Assembly (NCBI GenBank): GCA_031308135.1 | Contig: JAHLJT010009419.1 | Coordinates: forward strand, 37,379,221 to 37,443,220 | Source: Acheta domesticus | Lineage: Eukaryota; Arthropoda; Insecta; Orthoptera; Gryllidae | Direction of reading: 5' to 3' | DNA: 64,000 nucleotides | Shown: positions 1 to 10,053 of the stretch, in pieces | How positions within the stretch are numbered: the stretch's first letter is position 1 | How the letters are laid out: each line of letters begins with the position of its first letter | Notes under the pieces: generated by a model | Database searches by the model: none | What the model was told of the DNA's origin: nothing | Seen by the model: the letters and a program-made list of their open reading frames with translations, nothing else | Program-made: the position numbers and the translations under genes

Positions 1-218
1 ATATCAAAATTTGATACTGAATCCACACTTCAAATACCATCATCATAATATAAGAATAAATCACAAAAAATTTAATTTACACTAACTGCAATACATCAAA
101 TTAGGTTTAGATCTTGAAGGTAGTACTGAATTATCAACACAAGGTTTGGAAGGTTTAACCAGTTATCCAAAGAAATTTACTAACGTTTTAAAACAATAAC
201 ATTCACACAATGGTTCAT
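1..218. other. 3' flank of UTP20
   Basis: AT-rich sequence downstream of the minus-strand UTP20 stop codon. On the minus strand an ATTAAA (TTTAAT on plus, near 70-75) could serve as a variant polyadenylation signal. No AATAAA was seen within these 218 bases. No coding potential seen. Confidence 0.4.
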
Positions 219-3200
219 TCATGTATCTGTTGCAGACTCTGTAACAACCCACTTCTTTTTAGGCACAGCACTCTCTGTGTTATAATTATCATTTGGTTTT
301 CTTTTCTTTCTTGGAGCAACTCGCCCCTTCCATTCATCCATTTTCCGCTTTTTCATAATTTTCTTCTTCTGCTGCTTTTTGATTTTCCTTTTAGCAGCAA
401 CTACTGGGTTGTTTATGACTTCTTTAGCTCGTTCATTTTTTCGCATAGCTCTTTTTGTACTGATACGCATTTGTAATTTTGTCAACTGATTACTGTACTC
501 TTCCTCTCCTATTTTCTTCTTTATTATTTTGGCTACTCCTTTGGCCAAACGTAATAGTTCTGGATGAGTATCATCCTCCAACAGAATCTCACGAGCCAAG
601 GGAGCAAGAACCTGTGAAATAACTAGGAGTAGTTGTTCTTTGGTGACATCAACTACTAAAGCGCCAATCCATTTAAAAACTGCTTCTCGTAAGATGTATG
701 AAGAAGGACATGTAACTATTTCCATATTTACAATTTTTCTCATTCTTCTTATTAGCCACAATAATGAAATTTTAAATCCATCATCTTTTGGTAATTCTAC
801 ATCTTCTGGTAATGCTCTGATCACTCGACACAAGAAAGCCAAATTCTTTGTCACTTGTTCTATTAAGTGTGGACTTTCGCTATTAGGAATAAGCTGATCA
901 CAAAAATCCAATACAAGTGACTTCAATTTATTTCCTGTATCATGGAACAGATAGCGCCCTTCTATAAACGATGAAGAAGAAACCGTTTCAACTAAGGCTT
1001 TAATGTCCAGGCTTGCAAACACAAATCCTAAAACTGCAGATGCTTCCAAACGAATCCACAGATGAGGATGACTTAATAGATTTTGAGTCGCCTCAGCTAT
1101 ATTTTCAACATGTGACATCCAAACTTCATCCTTAAGGAAAGCAGGACATAAGCTACATATTTTCTTTATAAGTTGTAGTACTTGAAAAATGCAATGATCT
1201 TCAAGTCTTAGTTTCTTTTCTTTAACTTCTTCACTTTCATTTTGTTCTTGAGCTAATCTCACACATTTCCCAGGTGCATACAACAAATTCATCCTTGCTG
1301 TTAACTGTGTTAAAATAACTGGGAGTAACTCTTCCAAGCGTCGAAGAAACTTTTCTGTTTCCACTTCAACAAAAATTCCGCATATTTGAGCACCTAAACA
1401 GCGGTGTCCAATTTTCTGATCTTTCATCCACAAAAAAGACACATTAAATAATCTGTCTCTATCAGTTTCATCTTTCTCTATTAAAGTTTTCAAGCACTTG
1501 GCAGCCATCTTTTTACAACTTGCCCTCTCATCATTGACTAAAGCTGCTCCGATACCGACAAAAAGTACTCCTGCGTACTTGGAAAGGGCATGATCTGGAA
1601 ACGTTGCAATCATTCTATGAATTATCTGAAATGCAGACAAACGCCCAGGTTCAAGTTCATAACTCAATTGTGATATGTAAAAATTTACATGTGTCTCTAT
1701 TTTTGAGCCAAGAGGATAATTCATCAAAAAGTGATAGAAAACTTGTCTTGCTTGTGCTCGGACATGGTCATGCTCAGAGATAACACTAATCTGAGCCACT
1801 TTAGACATGATTTCATATATTTCTGGCACATCAGGTTTTCGTGATAGTATAGCCTTCAGCAAAGGAAATGCTGTAGCTTGTTGTGTGAAATCCTGCATCC
1901 CTTGTTCAATATAAAGTAATAAAGATTTCAACTGAACATCATTGATGAGATGATATTTAACATGTCCAACTAAAACTGTAACAGCTTTATAAGCGGCGAC
2001 CACCATATCCAAATATTCCCCTTGTGACAAACCTGCAGTTGCATATTTATGCAACAAACTAAACAGAGAATCTGCCAAAGTATTTATGCTTTTTTTCAAA
2101 TTAGGAAGATCCATTTTAAAGATATTGACAAAACACTGTAGTGTTGTTGTTGTCAATTTCACATGTTTAGCATCAATATTATTTTGTAAGATTGGTACCA
2201 AAGGATCAATGTATTTTAAAAACTCATCTGATACTGCTTTCCCTCTCTTCAAAAGAATATGCAGCAAACGGAATCCAAATTCCACAAGCATATGTGCATT
2301 TCGGTCACTTGAGAAATTAGGTTTTGCTCTTAGAGCACCATAGCGTGTTCTTGGGGCTTTAGGAATAAGAAAAGTATCAGGTTGTTTCAGTAGTGTTTGC
2401 TTTGTTTCTTCTTTGTTCACTTTTTGTTCATTATTCATTTTAAACACAGCTATGCTACCTGACACTACACCGTATATAAAAATAAGTAATGATTCTACTG
2501 AAACAAACATGTTGTCGTTCAATCCCTTTACAATTTGACCCAAACTTTCAGAAACTCGAACCAGAGTAGAAAATGAATGAGTCGTGGCCAGAACCTCCTT
2601 AAATGGGAGTAACAAATCGATAAAACATTTTTCTGAGATATACTGAGCAGCTAAGTAAAGAGTATTGTAACTTTTATGAGATCGAGCTTCTACAACTTTT
2701 CCTGTAATTTGAGTAACTCCTTTCTCTTCAAAAGCTTCTCCAAAGAGATCTATTTTAACAATATGTAATATCTGGCTCAAACATTCATCCATATCTCCTA
2801 CTTTAAAAGCTGACTTCATAGAAGTTAAGACAGAATGAATGGTGAATATTAATACATGTTTTTGAAAGCCTTTAGTAAGAAGTGAGATCATTTCATTGAA
2901 CAGAATGCTCAAATACTGTGGCCCAAGACTTTCCATTATTTTTTGCAACATTTCACGAGCAACACGACGAACACTTTCCAAGCGAGACTTCAGATATGCA
3001 CATATGTTCAGAAAAACACCTGGCAGATGCTGATCCAGATATCGTGAAGGAAGTCGCTGTAACAATTTCACAATGGCCAAAGCAACTGGGATACACATGG
3101 TATCCTCTTCTTCTTGCTCAAGAGCAGTTTTCTTACGATTTACCTTATGGACATTACTTTTCTTATTCAGAGTTATTGTTTGTTGCAACTTAGGAAGAAG

Positions 3201-6200
3201 AACTTTTACAATGGAACGAATCACACCTGTAGCCATAGATACTGATAATTTAATAGACTTAAGAACATAAGGTTCTTCATTTGGCAAAACCTCTTCATGT
3301 TCTTCTGTTTTCTCATTTTCATCTACCGAAATATCATCCATTGCATTCTCCAATTCTTCTTCTACAGACTGCTGAGCATTATCATCATCAACATCATTTT
3401 TGTCAATGGAAACCTCACCCTCACCATCTTTTTGTTCGGTTGGATCCTCGCTCTCATCTTTTTCTTCTGAACTCAAATCTGAAGTCCTTTCTTCTTTATT
3501 TTCCAATTTTCCTTTGCCAGTTTCATCTTCCTTTTTATTCTCTTTAACTATAGAGATCTCTTCAGATTGAAAATTCTTGTCTTTGGTATCTTCTGAGATC
3601 TGTTCTGCTAATGAAACGTCAAAATGAAATGCATCTAAGATTGAGACTACTACACGAACTAATTGTTTTTGAAACTCAGGCATAGTATGAAGCTTATTAA
3701 GATAGAATCGTAACAAAGCTTCATAATGAAACCAAGGTAAAAAATTGCTTACTACGCCAATTGAAATGGTTGCAGCATCCACGACATTTCTTTTCCTTGC
3801 ATATTTTTCAGAACACAAAAATGATGTAACCAAAGGTAAAATAATTTGAGTCATTGTATGTGTACGAGGTGGTTTCACCATTTGTTTTGCAACAGAGCAA
3901 AACTTCATTAGTGCTCTGGCACGACGATGGTTTTGCAAATGAACCATATTGTGAAAAAAATCCACTTCAGGGTCTTCTTTGCAAGCCAAATCTTTTAAAT
4001 CGAGCAAGATAGGATGAGTTTCATAACATTCACGAACTAATTCTCCCAACAACATGACAGCCTCATCATGCAAACTATCATTCGATTTTTCTCGAATACC
4101 GGCAGTTATCAGTTTAAGAATTGTTTCAGGAACATGGTTGCTCTTGACCAATATGGCTTGCTTACACAGGAACGGACACAACTTCCGTAAACAGTAGCCA
4201 GCAGCATCTTTGAGAGACAAGTCTTTCTCACTTTTCAAAATATAGAAGCAATTATACACAATAATGACACCAAAGTTTAACATAATTTTCTCATTTTCAA
4301 CCATTTGATGTACAGCTTTGAAACCATCCAAACGTTGAACATAATCGGGCTGTTCCACCCACTTCCTGTCCCACGCATTGATGTCAATAATTAGCTGCAC
4401 ATTAGACATGAGATCATCTTTATTTAATTCTTTATCCTTTTCAGCAAGTTCTGTTAGCATATTGCACAACATTCTTCTAGCAGTAACTGATGAGATATTT
4501 CCAAAAAGAGGTGCAATGCATTTCAAATATTGGAAAGGAACATTCACGTTCCTCCAAAGGGTGCAGATGGTTGAGACTAAATGAATAACCATTTCTTCGG
4601 ATCCATTTACCTTCTTGAGGAAAGCAAGGAAAAGTAACCGCAATAGATTTTCACTTGTTTCAGCATTACTTTCAAGTTCACATACACGGGATAAAATAAG
4701 AAGTTCTTGAGAGCCCAGACCTCTCTTTTTCTTTATTGTCAATTTATTTTGCAAGTGTTGAATGATAACTGGAACATGAGGGAGTAATATTTTACTTCCA
4801 TAATTTAGTTCTTCAGATTTTGAGGAAGCATCTAGCACTTCTTTTTCCTGTTCCCCTGAAGTTTCTTCAGTGAAATCAGCAGTGGTTAGCAACGCTGCTA
4901 CAAGGTCCATAATTGCTTTTGTGACGGATGGTTTAATCTTAGGAGCACATAATAAATTCATAATAGCTCCCAGAGGTGTAGTACTTTCACCATCTTCACT
5001 TTTTATCAACAAATGAAAATATCTTGGATCCCGAGACCATGTTAAGAAAAGTTTTAACAAAGCTGTTGGACTGTGAACTCCTTCAGTAGGTAATTTTTCC
5101 AAACCATGCCACACAAAAACCATAAATGCAGCTACCAAATCATCAGGAGCCCAAGTATACTCAGTAAAGTGAGAAAAAAACTTTGCAGCAGCCACGATGG
5201 CACTAGATTGCAATTTTCGAATGCCTGATGCATAACCAGGATGTATTTCAGTCTTGTGGGCCAGTATGCTTGAAATTAAAGCTCCAATGCAGATCAGAAT
5301 ATGAAGTACAAAAGTCAGGACTTCATTGCTCATTAGAGCTCCAAATTTTTCCATGATTACCAGCACCATATTAACAGAGCTCCTTAAACTTTTCAGGCCA
5401 ATAACGTGATTCAGTTTTATGTCTTTCATTATTTTCTCAACCATTGTTTTAGCATCATCTTGTACATATGGCAAGTAAACTTTAAAAGCTAATTGTAAGA
5501 ACATAATCATTTCATTTTCATGACATCCAGCAAGGAACCGAAGCACCAGTGATCGTCTCAAATCTGCAGCACCTCTACCTGTGCTGCCATGACCTGTTTT
5601 TGTCAGCATTCTCCCATACAAAATTCTTAATATAACTGGAAGCAGTTTTTCTCTATGTTCTTCCTGGATTATTGTTGACTCTTTGTCTACTCGAAATAGA
5701 GTAATTTCACTTTTAAATGTTTTGTCATTCAATAACCCATATAAATGATCACTGTAGGGTACAAGGTATTTTTCTTTATATGCCATTAAACAATCTAACG
5801 CCATTTTCTGTACATTAGAATTTCTACTTGTCAGGAGGTAAAAGTAATGATCACGTAACTGAGGCTCCTTGTGTATTGATCTTGGACTTTTTATTTTAGC
5901 AAACACTTTCATATGAGCAATGAGGGCTTTGTACATATGAGTTCGTTTTGTCTTCTCTTCATTTGCTTTTTTGTGACTTTTTTTCTTCTCTTTTAGATTA
6001 GTATCAACATCTTGATTCTCTGCAGATTGGATCAGTAGCACATCGGAGAACTGAACATCATTAGAATACATTTTTAAATATTCATCCTCCAGAAAATTTA
6101 GAAAAAGTGGTGACACATCCCTACTTTTTATGTCACAGAGTTCTGGAAATTCAGCAAAGGCTTTCCATAACAATATACGATAATTTGGATAATCTGGTCG

Positions 6201-8546
6201 GTCCTCAAAATCATGGATATTATCATACATTTCAACAAGTGCAAGATTGCTAAAAGAACAGTTATTCACCTTACAAACTTCATTTTCAACCACATCCTGA
6301 GCAGCTTTCTTTAACTGGGCATCAAACACTTTCCAAAATTTCATTACTGGCATTCCCCTTGCATAAGAGGCTATTAAATGGGCAACAGGATCCCATACTA
6401 ATTGAAAGTTTTCATACAATACACCAAGTAAATATTGCAGAGGAATATCCAAATAATCATTATTTGTTCCTATTACATCAAATGATAATTTTTCAAGTAG
6501 CAGTAATTTTTCTCTGATATTTTGAACAGATACGTCAACATTTTCTACTTCCAAACAGATTTTTAAAAAATTTAAATTATCATCAGAATCTGATGAAACA
6601 AATAATGAAAATATATGAGAAGTCAATAGTCGAACTTTATGATAAGGGGACAACAAATTTTCAGAAAGGAAAAAATGCAGTTTCTTTAAAAGTTGCTTAC
6701 GAAACATTTCATCTTGTTCTTCCACCTTCAGAGCTGTTATATACAAATCGACAGCATGTAAAGCACTGATAAATGACGGTTTTTTCGACAATGGTATTAA
6801 CACATCCCACAAAAATTCTGCACCACACACTTTTTCTACATCCTGAAAATCAAGTACATGAATACATGCTTCAAGTACAATAAGAAACAAAAAAATTAAG
6901 TCATTCAATTTCTCTTCTACTTCCATGTCACATGAATGTAGTTCAGAACATAAATTAACCATTAAATTTTTCAGTGTTGACTTCATAATTTCTTCTCGAG
7001 TCATTTTAACATGAGGCAAAACAAGAAGCATACTAATCAACTCTTCGTTATTACATTCTTTGAAAGAGGAAATGTTGATACACTTTTTAAGAAAATACGA
7101 TTCAAATACACCGTCCTTTGTAGTTCCTTGATTACAACTGATAGACAGATCCAAAGGATACTGTTTCCAGTTTACCAAATTAATACCACTGAGACAAGGA
7201 GCAGATTTTTGTAAAACTATTTGAGATAAAATATCTAAAACTCTATTATTTGAAACAGCTGTATCTATTGAAGATGATGCGAGTTCATTATGAATTTCAC
7301 TGCAGACATAATTTTGAACCCATGGTAAAATTAGGGTTTCAAAACCTGCATACTGTATAACTTGACAAATAAAATTCAGAACAGATTGTTCATATGGTGC
7401 GGTCAAAGCTTTCATTGTTAACCGCCTTGCAACATCTTGTGTCAAATGTACATTTGGTGACATAAGGATTGTTCCCAATATTTCTGTTAGAATCATGCAA
7501 ATTTCATTATTTTCCTGATCTTCCAACAACTTCAAAAAATTTGTAATAACAATATGGGGTTCAACAAGCAATACACCACCTTTGTAATTAATAATTTGTT
7601 TCACAAGTTTTAAATTTAAAAGCTGTGATTGTGAAGTATTCTCCAACTTTTGATGTTTGAAAATTACTTCAAATACTGTTGTCCAAACAAGAGTAAAGTG
7701 CTTAGCTTCTACAAAGGAACACATAGCTTTGAACATATGTCTGAGCAATTCAAACAATAACGATGAATTAATGGAAGAATCAAAAAGCATGTCCATGACC
7801 AGAGGCAAGAATTCCTGGGCAAAACTATGAAAACGACCCCTAACACCTCGTAAAACTTCAAATATCAAACGTCCACATCCTTCAATGCCATCAGGTCGAC
7901 TCTCTAATGTAAATAGAAGTAACTTCACAAAATCCTTTTTATTTCTAACTTTTCGTACAACATAAGCAAAACTTTCTGCTGCAAAATTTCTGATGTACTC
8001 AGGTTTACTATCCGAAAACAAGGGAACCAAACTATCAAACACTGTATCCACATCTTTTACAATGTAGCGCCATAAGTACTTAAACATATATGCAAGGCAA
8101 GTAAATGTCCATTCCAATTCGTCAGCATTCTTTGTTGAAAGTAAATCGCACAATCTCTGCAGAATAATACCATAAGACGAGTAAACTTCATAGCGTAGAT
8201 CTTTCATTAAAGCAGCCAGCAAATCCAAAATTGTTTCCAGTGACAAAGGGTTTCGCTTTGCTAAATGTTTCAGTATAACATCAATTACTAAGTCTCGTTC
8301 ATGCAAGAGCATTGGAAGAGTTTGTACGACAGGTAATTCTTTTCGTAATTCTTCATAATCTTCTGATAGGTTAAGTACATTCCACTTTCGAATTGCCTGA
8401 TACAAAAAGGTTTCTTCTTCGTCATACTCTTCATTTTTATGTCCTATACGATGGAAAACATCGACATCAAGGTGTGAAATACGTTCAGAAAAAGGCACAA
8501 ACCTAAATGTATTTGTTTCTTTATGACGCGTCGGTTTGGTCTTCAT
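219..8546 (-). CDS. UTP20: UTP20 homologue, small-subunit processome component 20 (DRIM)
   Basis: A single uninterrupted frame encodes 2775 aa, close to the size of animal UTP20. The family is a giant HEAT/ARM-repeat scaffold of the nucleolar small-subunit processome, needed for U3-dependent pre-18S rRNA cleavage. Seen here: a start typical of the family (ATG at 8544-8546, then a basic run and a FRFVPFSERI-like motif); long amphipathic helical repeats throughout; the conserved DRIM-type middle region with motifs such as LPVILRILYGRM and RRSLVLRFLAGC; a very acidic Glu/Asp/Ser/Lys linker at about residues 1660-1755; and a strongly basic C-terminus (KKQQKKKIMKKRKMDEWKGR) suited to nucleolar localisation and RNA binding. 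There is no frameshift or internal stop. Unusually, the 8.3-kb coding region has no intron, while the other two genes in the window are split. The family assignment is confident. Whether the gene is ancestral or a replaced retrocopy is not known. Confidence 0.96.
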   Translation of the reverse strand: MKTKPTRHKETNTFRFVPFSERISHLDVDVFHRIGHKNEEYDEEETFLYQAIRKWNVLNLSEDYEELRKELPVVQTLPMLLHERDLVIDVILKHLAKRNPLSLETILDLLAALMKDLRYEVYSSYGIILQRLCDLLSTKNADELEWTFTCLAYMFKYLWRYIVKDVDTVFDSLVPLFSDSKPEYIRNFAAESFAYVVRKVRNKKDFVKLLLFTLESRPDGIEGCGRLIFEVLRGVRGRFHSFAQEFLPLVMDMLFDSSINSSLLFELLRHMFKAMCSFVEAKHFTLVWTTVFEVIFKHQKLENTSQSQLLNLKLVKQIINYKGGVLLVEPHIVITNFLKLLEDQENNEICMILTEILGTILMSPNVHLTQDVARRLTMKALTAPYEQSVLNFICQVIQYAGFETLILPWVQNYVCSEIHNELASSSIDTAVSNNRVLDILSQIVLQKSAPCLSGINLVNWKQYPLDLSISCNQGTTKDGVFESYFLKKCINISSFKECNNEELISMLLVLPHVKMTREEIMKSTLKNLMVNLCSELHSCDMEVEEKLNDLIFLFLIVLEACIHVLDFQDVEKVCGAEFLWDVLIPLSKKPSFISALHAVDLYITALKVEEQDEMFRKQLLKKLHFFLSENLLSPYHKVRLLTSHIFSLFVSSDSDDNLNFLKICLEVENVDVSVQNIREKLLLLEKLSFDVIGTNNDYLDIPLQYLLGVLYENFQLVWDPVAHLIASYARGMPVMKFWKVFDAQLKKAAQDVVENEVCKVNNCSFSNLALVEMYDNIHDFEDRPDYPNYRILLWKAFAEFPELCDIKSRDVSPLFLNFLEDEYLKMYSNDVQFSDVLLIQSAENQDVDTNLKEKKKSHKKANEEKTKRTHMYKALIAHMKVFAKIKSPRSIHKEPQLRDHYFYLLTSRNSNVQKMALDCLMAYKEKYLVPYSDHLYGLLNDKTFKSEITLFRVDKESTIIQEEHREKLLPVILRILYGRMLTKTGHGSTGRGAADLRRSLVLRFLAGCHENEMIMFLQLAFKVYLPYVQDDAKTMVEKIMKDIKLNHVIGLKSLRSSVNMVLVIMEKFGALMSNEVLTFVLHILICIGALISSILAHKTEIHPGYASGIRKLQSSAIVAAAKFFSHFTEYTWAPDDLVAAFMVFVWHGLEKLPTEGVHSPTALLKLFLTWSRDPRYFHLLIKSEDGESTTPLGAIMNLLCAPKIKPSVTKAIMDLVAALLTTADFTEETSGEQEKEVLDASSKSEELNYGSKILLPHVPVIIQHLQNKLTIKKKRGLGSQELLILSRVCELESNAETSENLLRLLFLAFLKKVNGSEEMVIHLVSTICTLWRNVNVPFQYLKCIAPLFGNISSVTARRMLCNMLTELAEKDKELNKDDLMSNVQLIIDINAWDRKWVEQPDYVQRLDGFKAVHQMVENEKIMLNFGVIIVYNCFYILKSEKDLSLKDAAGYCLRKLCPFLCKQAILVKSNHVPETILKLITAGIREKSNDSLHDEAVMLLGELVRECYETHPILLDLKDLACKEDPEVDFFHNMVHLQNHRRARALMKFCSVAKQMVKPPRTHTMTQIILPLVTSFLCSEKYARKRNVVDAATISIGVVSNFLPWFHYEALLRFYLNKLHTMPEFQKQLVRVVVSILDAFHFDVSLAEQISEDTKDKNFQSEEISIVKENKKEDETGKGKLENKEERTSDLSSEEKDESEDPTEQKDGEGEVSIDKNDVDDDNAQQSVEEELENAMDDISVDENEKTEEHEEVLPNEEPYVLKSIKLSVSMATGVIRSIVKVLLPKLQQTITLNKKSNVHKVNRKKTALEQEEEDTMCIPVALAIVKLLQRLPSRYLDQHLPGVFLNICAYLKSRLESVRRVAREMLQKIMESLGPQYLSILFNEMISLLTKGFQKHVLIFTIHSVLTSMKSAFKVGDMDECLSQILHIVKIDLFGEAFEEKGVTQITGKVVEARSHKSYNTLYLAAQYISEKCFIDLLLPFKEVLATTHSFSTLVRVSESLGQIVKGLNDNMFVSVESLLIFIYGVVSGSIAVFKMNNEQKVNKEETKQTLLKQPDTFLIPKAPRTRYGALRAKPNFSSDRNAHMLVEFGFRLLHILLKRGKAVSDEFLKYIDPLVPILQNNIDAKHVKLTTTTLQCFVNIFKMDLPNLKKSINTLADSLFSLLHKYATAGLSQGEYLDMVVAAYKAVTVLVGHVKYHLINDVQLKSLLLYIEQGMQDFTQQATAFPLLKAILSRKPDVPEIYEIMSKVAQISVISEHDHVRAQARQVFYHFLMNYPLGSKIETHVNFYISQLSYELEPGRLSAFQIIHRMIATFPDHALSKYAGVLFVGIGAALVNDERASCKKMAAKCLKTLIEKDETDRDRLFNVSFLWMKDQKIGHRCLGAQICGIFVEVETEKFLRRLEELLPVILTQLTARMNLLYAPGKCVRLAQEQNESEEVKEKKLRLEDHCIFQVLQLIKKICSLCPAFLKDEVWMSHVENIAEATQNLLSHPHLWIRLEASAVLGFVFASLDIKALVETVSSSSFIEGRYLFHDTGNKLKSLVLDFCDQLIPNSESPHLIEQVTKNLAFLCRVIRALPEDVELPKDDGFKISLLWLIRRMRKIVNMEIVTCPSSYILREAVFKWIGALVVDVTKEQLLLVISQVLAPLAREILLEDDTHPELLRLAKGVAKIIKKKIGEEEYSNQLTKLQMRISTKRAMRKNERAKEVINNPVVAAKRKIKKQQKKKIMKKRKMDEWKGRVAPRKKRKPNDNYNTESAVPKKKWVVTESATDT

Positions 8547-9435
8547 TTTGCAATAATTTAAAACACTTCAAACACGCACGTTATAGTCTTTCACCAACTC
8601 GGACCACCTTTAAAAGGTATTTCAATTCTCACACTAATACTGCAATCTCACTACAATAACAATTTCTCAACACAGGAACATTTTCCCCTAACCTCCATGT
8701 CCACGTGGGTTCCGTGAGTTGTTGCCTTCATTGGCCATTCAGGTGCTGACCAGTGCTGACCAGAATCGGGATTCGGAATGTCGCTTTTATGAACGAGTTA
8801 GTTTGCAAAAGAATCATGTTTTTTTTTCAATGAACGAATGCCTTTCAGTCATGAATACTGCCTCTATAGTTCTGTCGTTTTTTCGCCCAGCTTCATAACG
8901 ATGTTCAGAGGACCATGTACATAAAGCACTATTACCAGTAATACAACCTGGTAACGTCTTATCTCATAGCCAGCTCATAGCATTGACGCCAGAGACGACA
9001 AATTCTTGCGCTTGTCGAAGAAGACTCGTTCAGCACACTGGCTGGACGCCATTTTGTCACTACAGACTCGTTCGCACCAGTGTTGTATTTATGGTTACTT
9101 ATTATGAGCTTTCTTTCTTTTTTTTAATTGATTTATGTTTCGCTTTGGTAGTTGTTGATTACATTGCATGGTGAATGGTAGTGGTGCGGGCTGAAATGCA
9201 GTTTGTAGTCTGATTCGTTCACGTTCACCCGCGCGTATTTATGAGAATGTGTGGAAATAAAAACTAGTGGCCAAACCGGAGGAAAGAAAATGGAATCTAT
9301 CCTGTAACAAATAAAGAAAACATACATGCCAAATGATTTTTAAGGTGACTATTCGCATAAAATGCGTTGGACAGACTCAAGGATGTTTTATGTTAACGCG
9401 AGGGCCGAAGACCCACGCCTCGTCCGAACTTGAAC
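8547..9435. promoter_or_regulatory. UTP20 upstream region
   Basis: This stretch lies between the UTP20 start codon (minus strand) and a possible plus-strand exon. It is less AT-rich than the surroundings, with scattered CpG. A tandem GTGCTGACCA occurs twice near 8743-8762. No TATA box at a convincing distance from the UTP20 start was seen. It probably contains the UTP20 promoter, by position only. Confidence 0.3.
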
Positions 9436-9612
9436 ATGCGTAGCGAAGCGTCACAATTTGGCGCGAAAGTTTGTCGGCCTCGCACACTGTGGAAATTCTC
9501 GGAATCGACAGTGCCCGGCAATGAATCAGACCGCAAAATGCAATTCAACCGCGGTGCGTATTGTTGTAATTTTTTAAATTTGCCACAAGGGAAACATTGG
9601 AATTTCAACACA
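9436..9612 (+). other. Possible orphan first coding exon
   Basis: A GC-richer island (about 9395-9600) contains an ATG at 9436 followed by about 59 open codons ending at a strong donor (ACCG|GTAAGT, GT near 9614). The peptide, starting MRSEASQFGAK, matches no family I recognise. No downstream exon can be identified because the sequence passes directly into transposons. It could be a truncated gene, a non-coding RNA exon or chance. The open frame and splice donor are seen; coding is inferred. Confidence 0.2.
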
Positions 9613-9777
9613 CCGGTAAGTTACTACCATTTTGTGCACTACGCTCATGAAATTAGTAATTTCACTGAGTTGTCTATTATTATTGCTTAGATTGTTTCAT
9701 TAAATTACTGTTACTCCTCATAATTAAAATAGTGGTAGGGGAGCTAGTGTGTATCAACGGCTCTGGAGAGTGGCTTG

Positions 9778-10034
9778 TATACTGCGATTTTTGTAGGAAG
9801 AGCTCTCAAGATAACTCAAATCCCATCTTCGCGATGGAATATGTCACGGTATTTCGTATCATTCACAGTCGTTCCGCTAGATTTCGCACGATCGCGACCG
9901 TATGAAGCAGTGCTTGCGATCATGCGACTTCTACCGGCAAGACCGAGAAAAGACGCGAAATGCCGTGACATATTCCATCGCGAAGATGGGATTTGAGTTA
10001 TCTTGAGAGCTCTTCCTACAAAAATCGCAGTATA
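9778..10034. mobile_element. TA-flanked MITE, copy 1 (257 bp)
   Basis: Terminal inverted repeats of about 70 bp begin TATACTGCGATTTTTGTAGG and are nearly perfect, enclosing an asymmetric core of about 110 bp. A second copy of identical length lies at 20812-21068 with the core in the opposite orientation, and a diverged third copy lies at 25011-25237. There is no coding capacity. The TA at each edge suggests a TA target duplication of Tc1/mariner type, but the superfamily is an inference. Confidence 0.85.
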
Positions 10035-10053
10035 GACGACAACATAAGCTCCT

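Noticed and set aside
640..7214. Short plus-strand frames opposite UTP20
   Set aside because: Antisense shadows of the real minus-strand gene.
9775..9996. 73-codon frame repeated at 20850-21077
   Set aside because: The frame is inside the MITE and is shared only because the two copies are nearly identical DNA.
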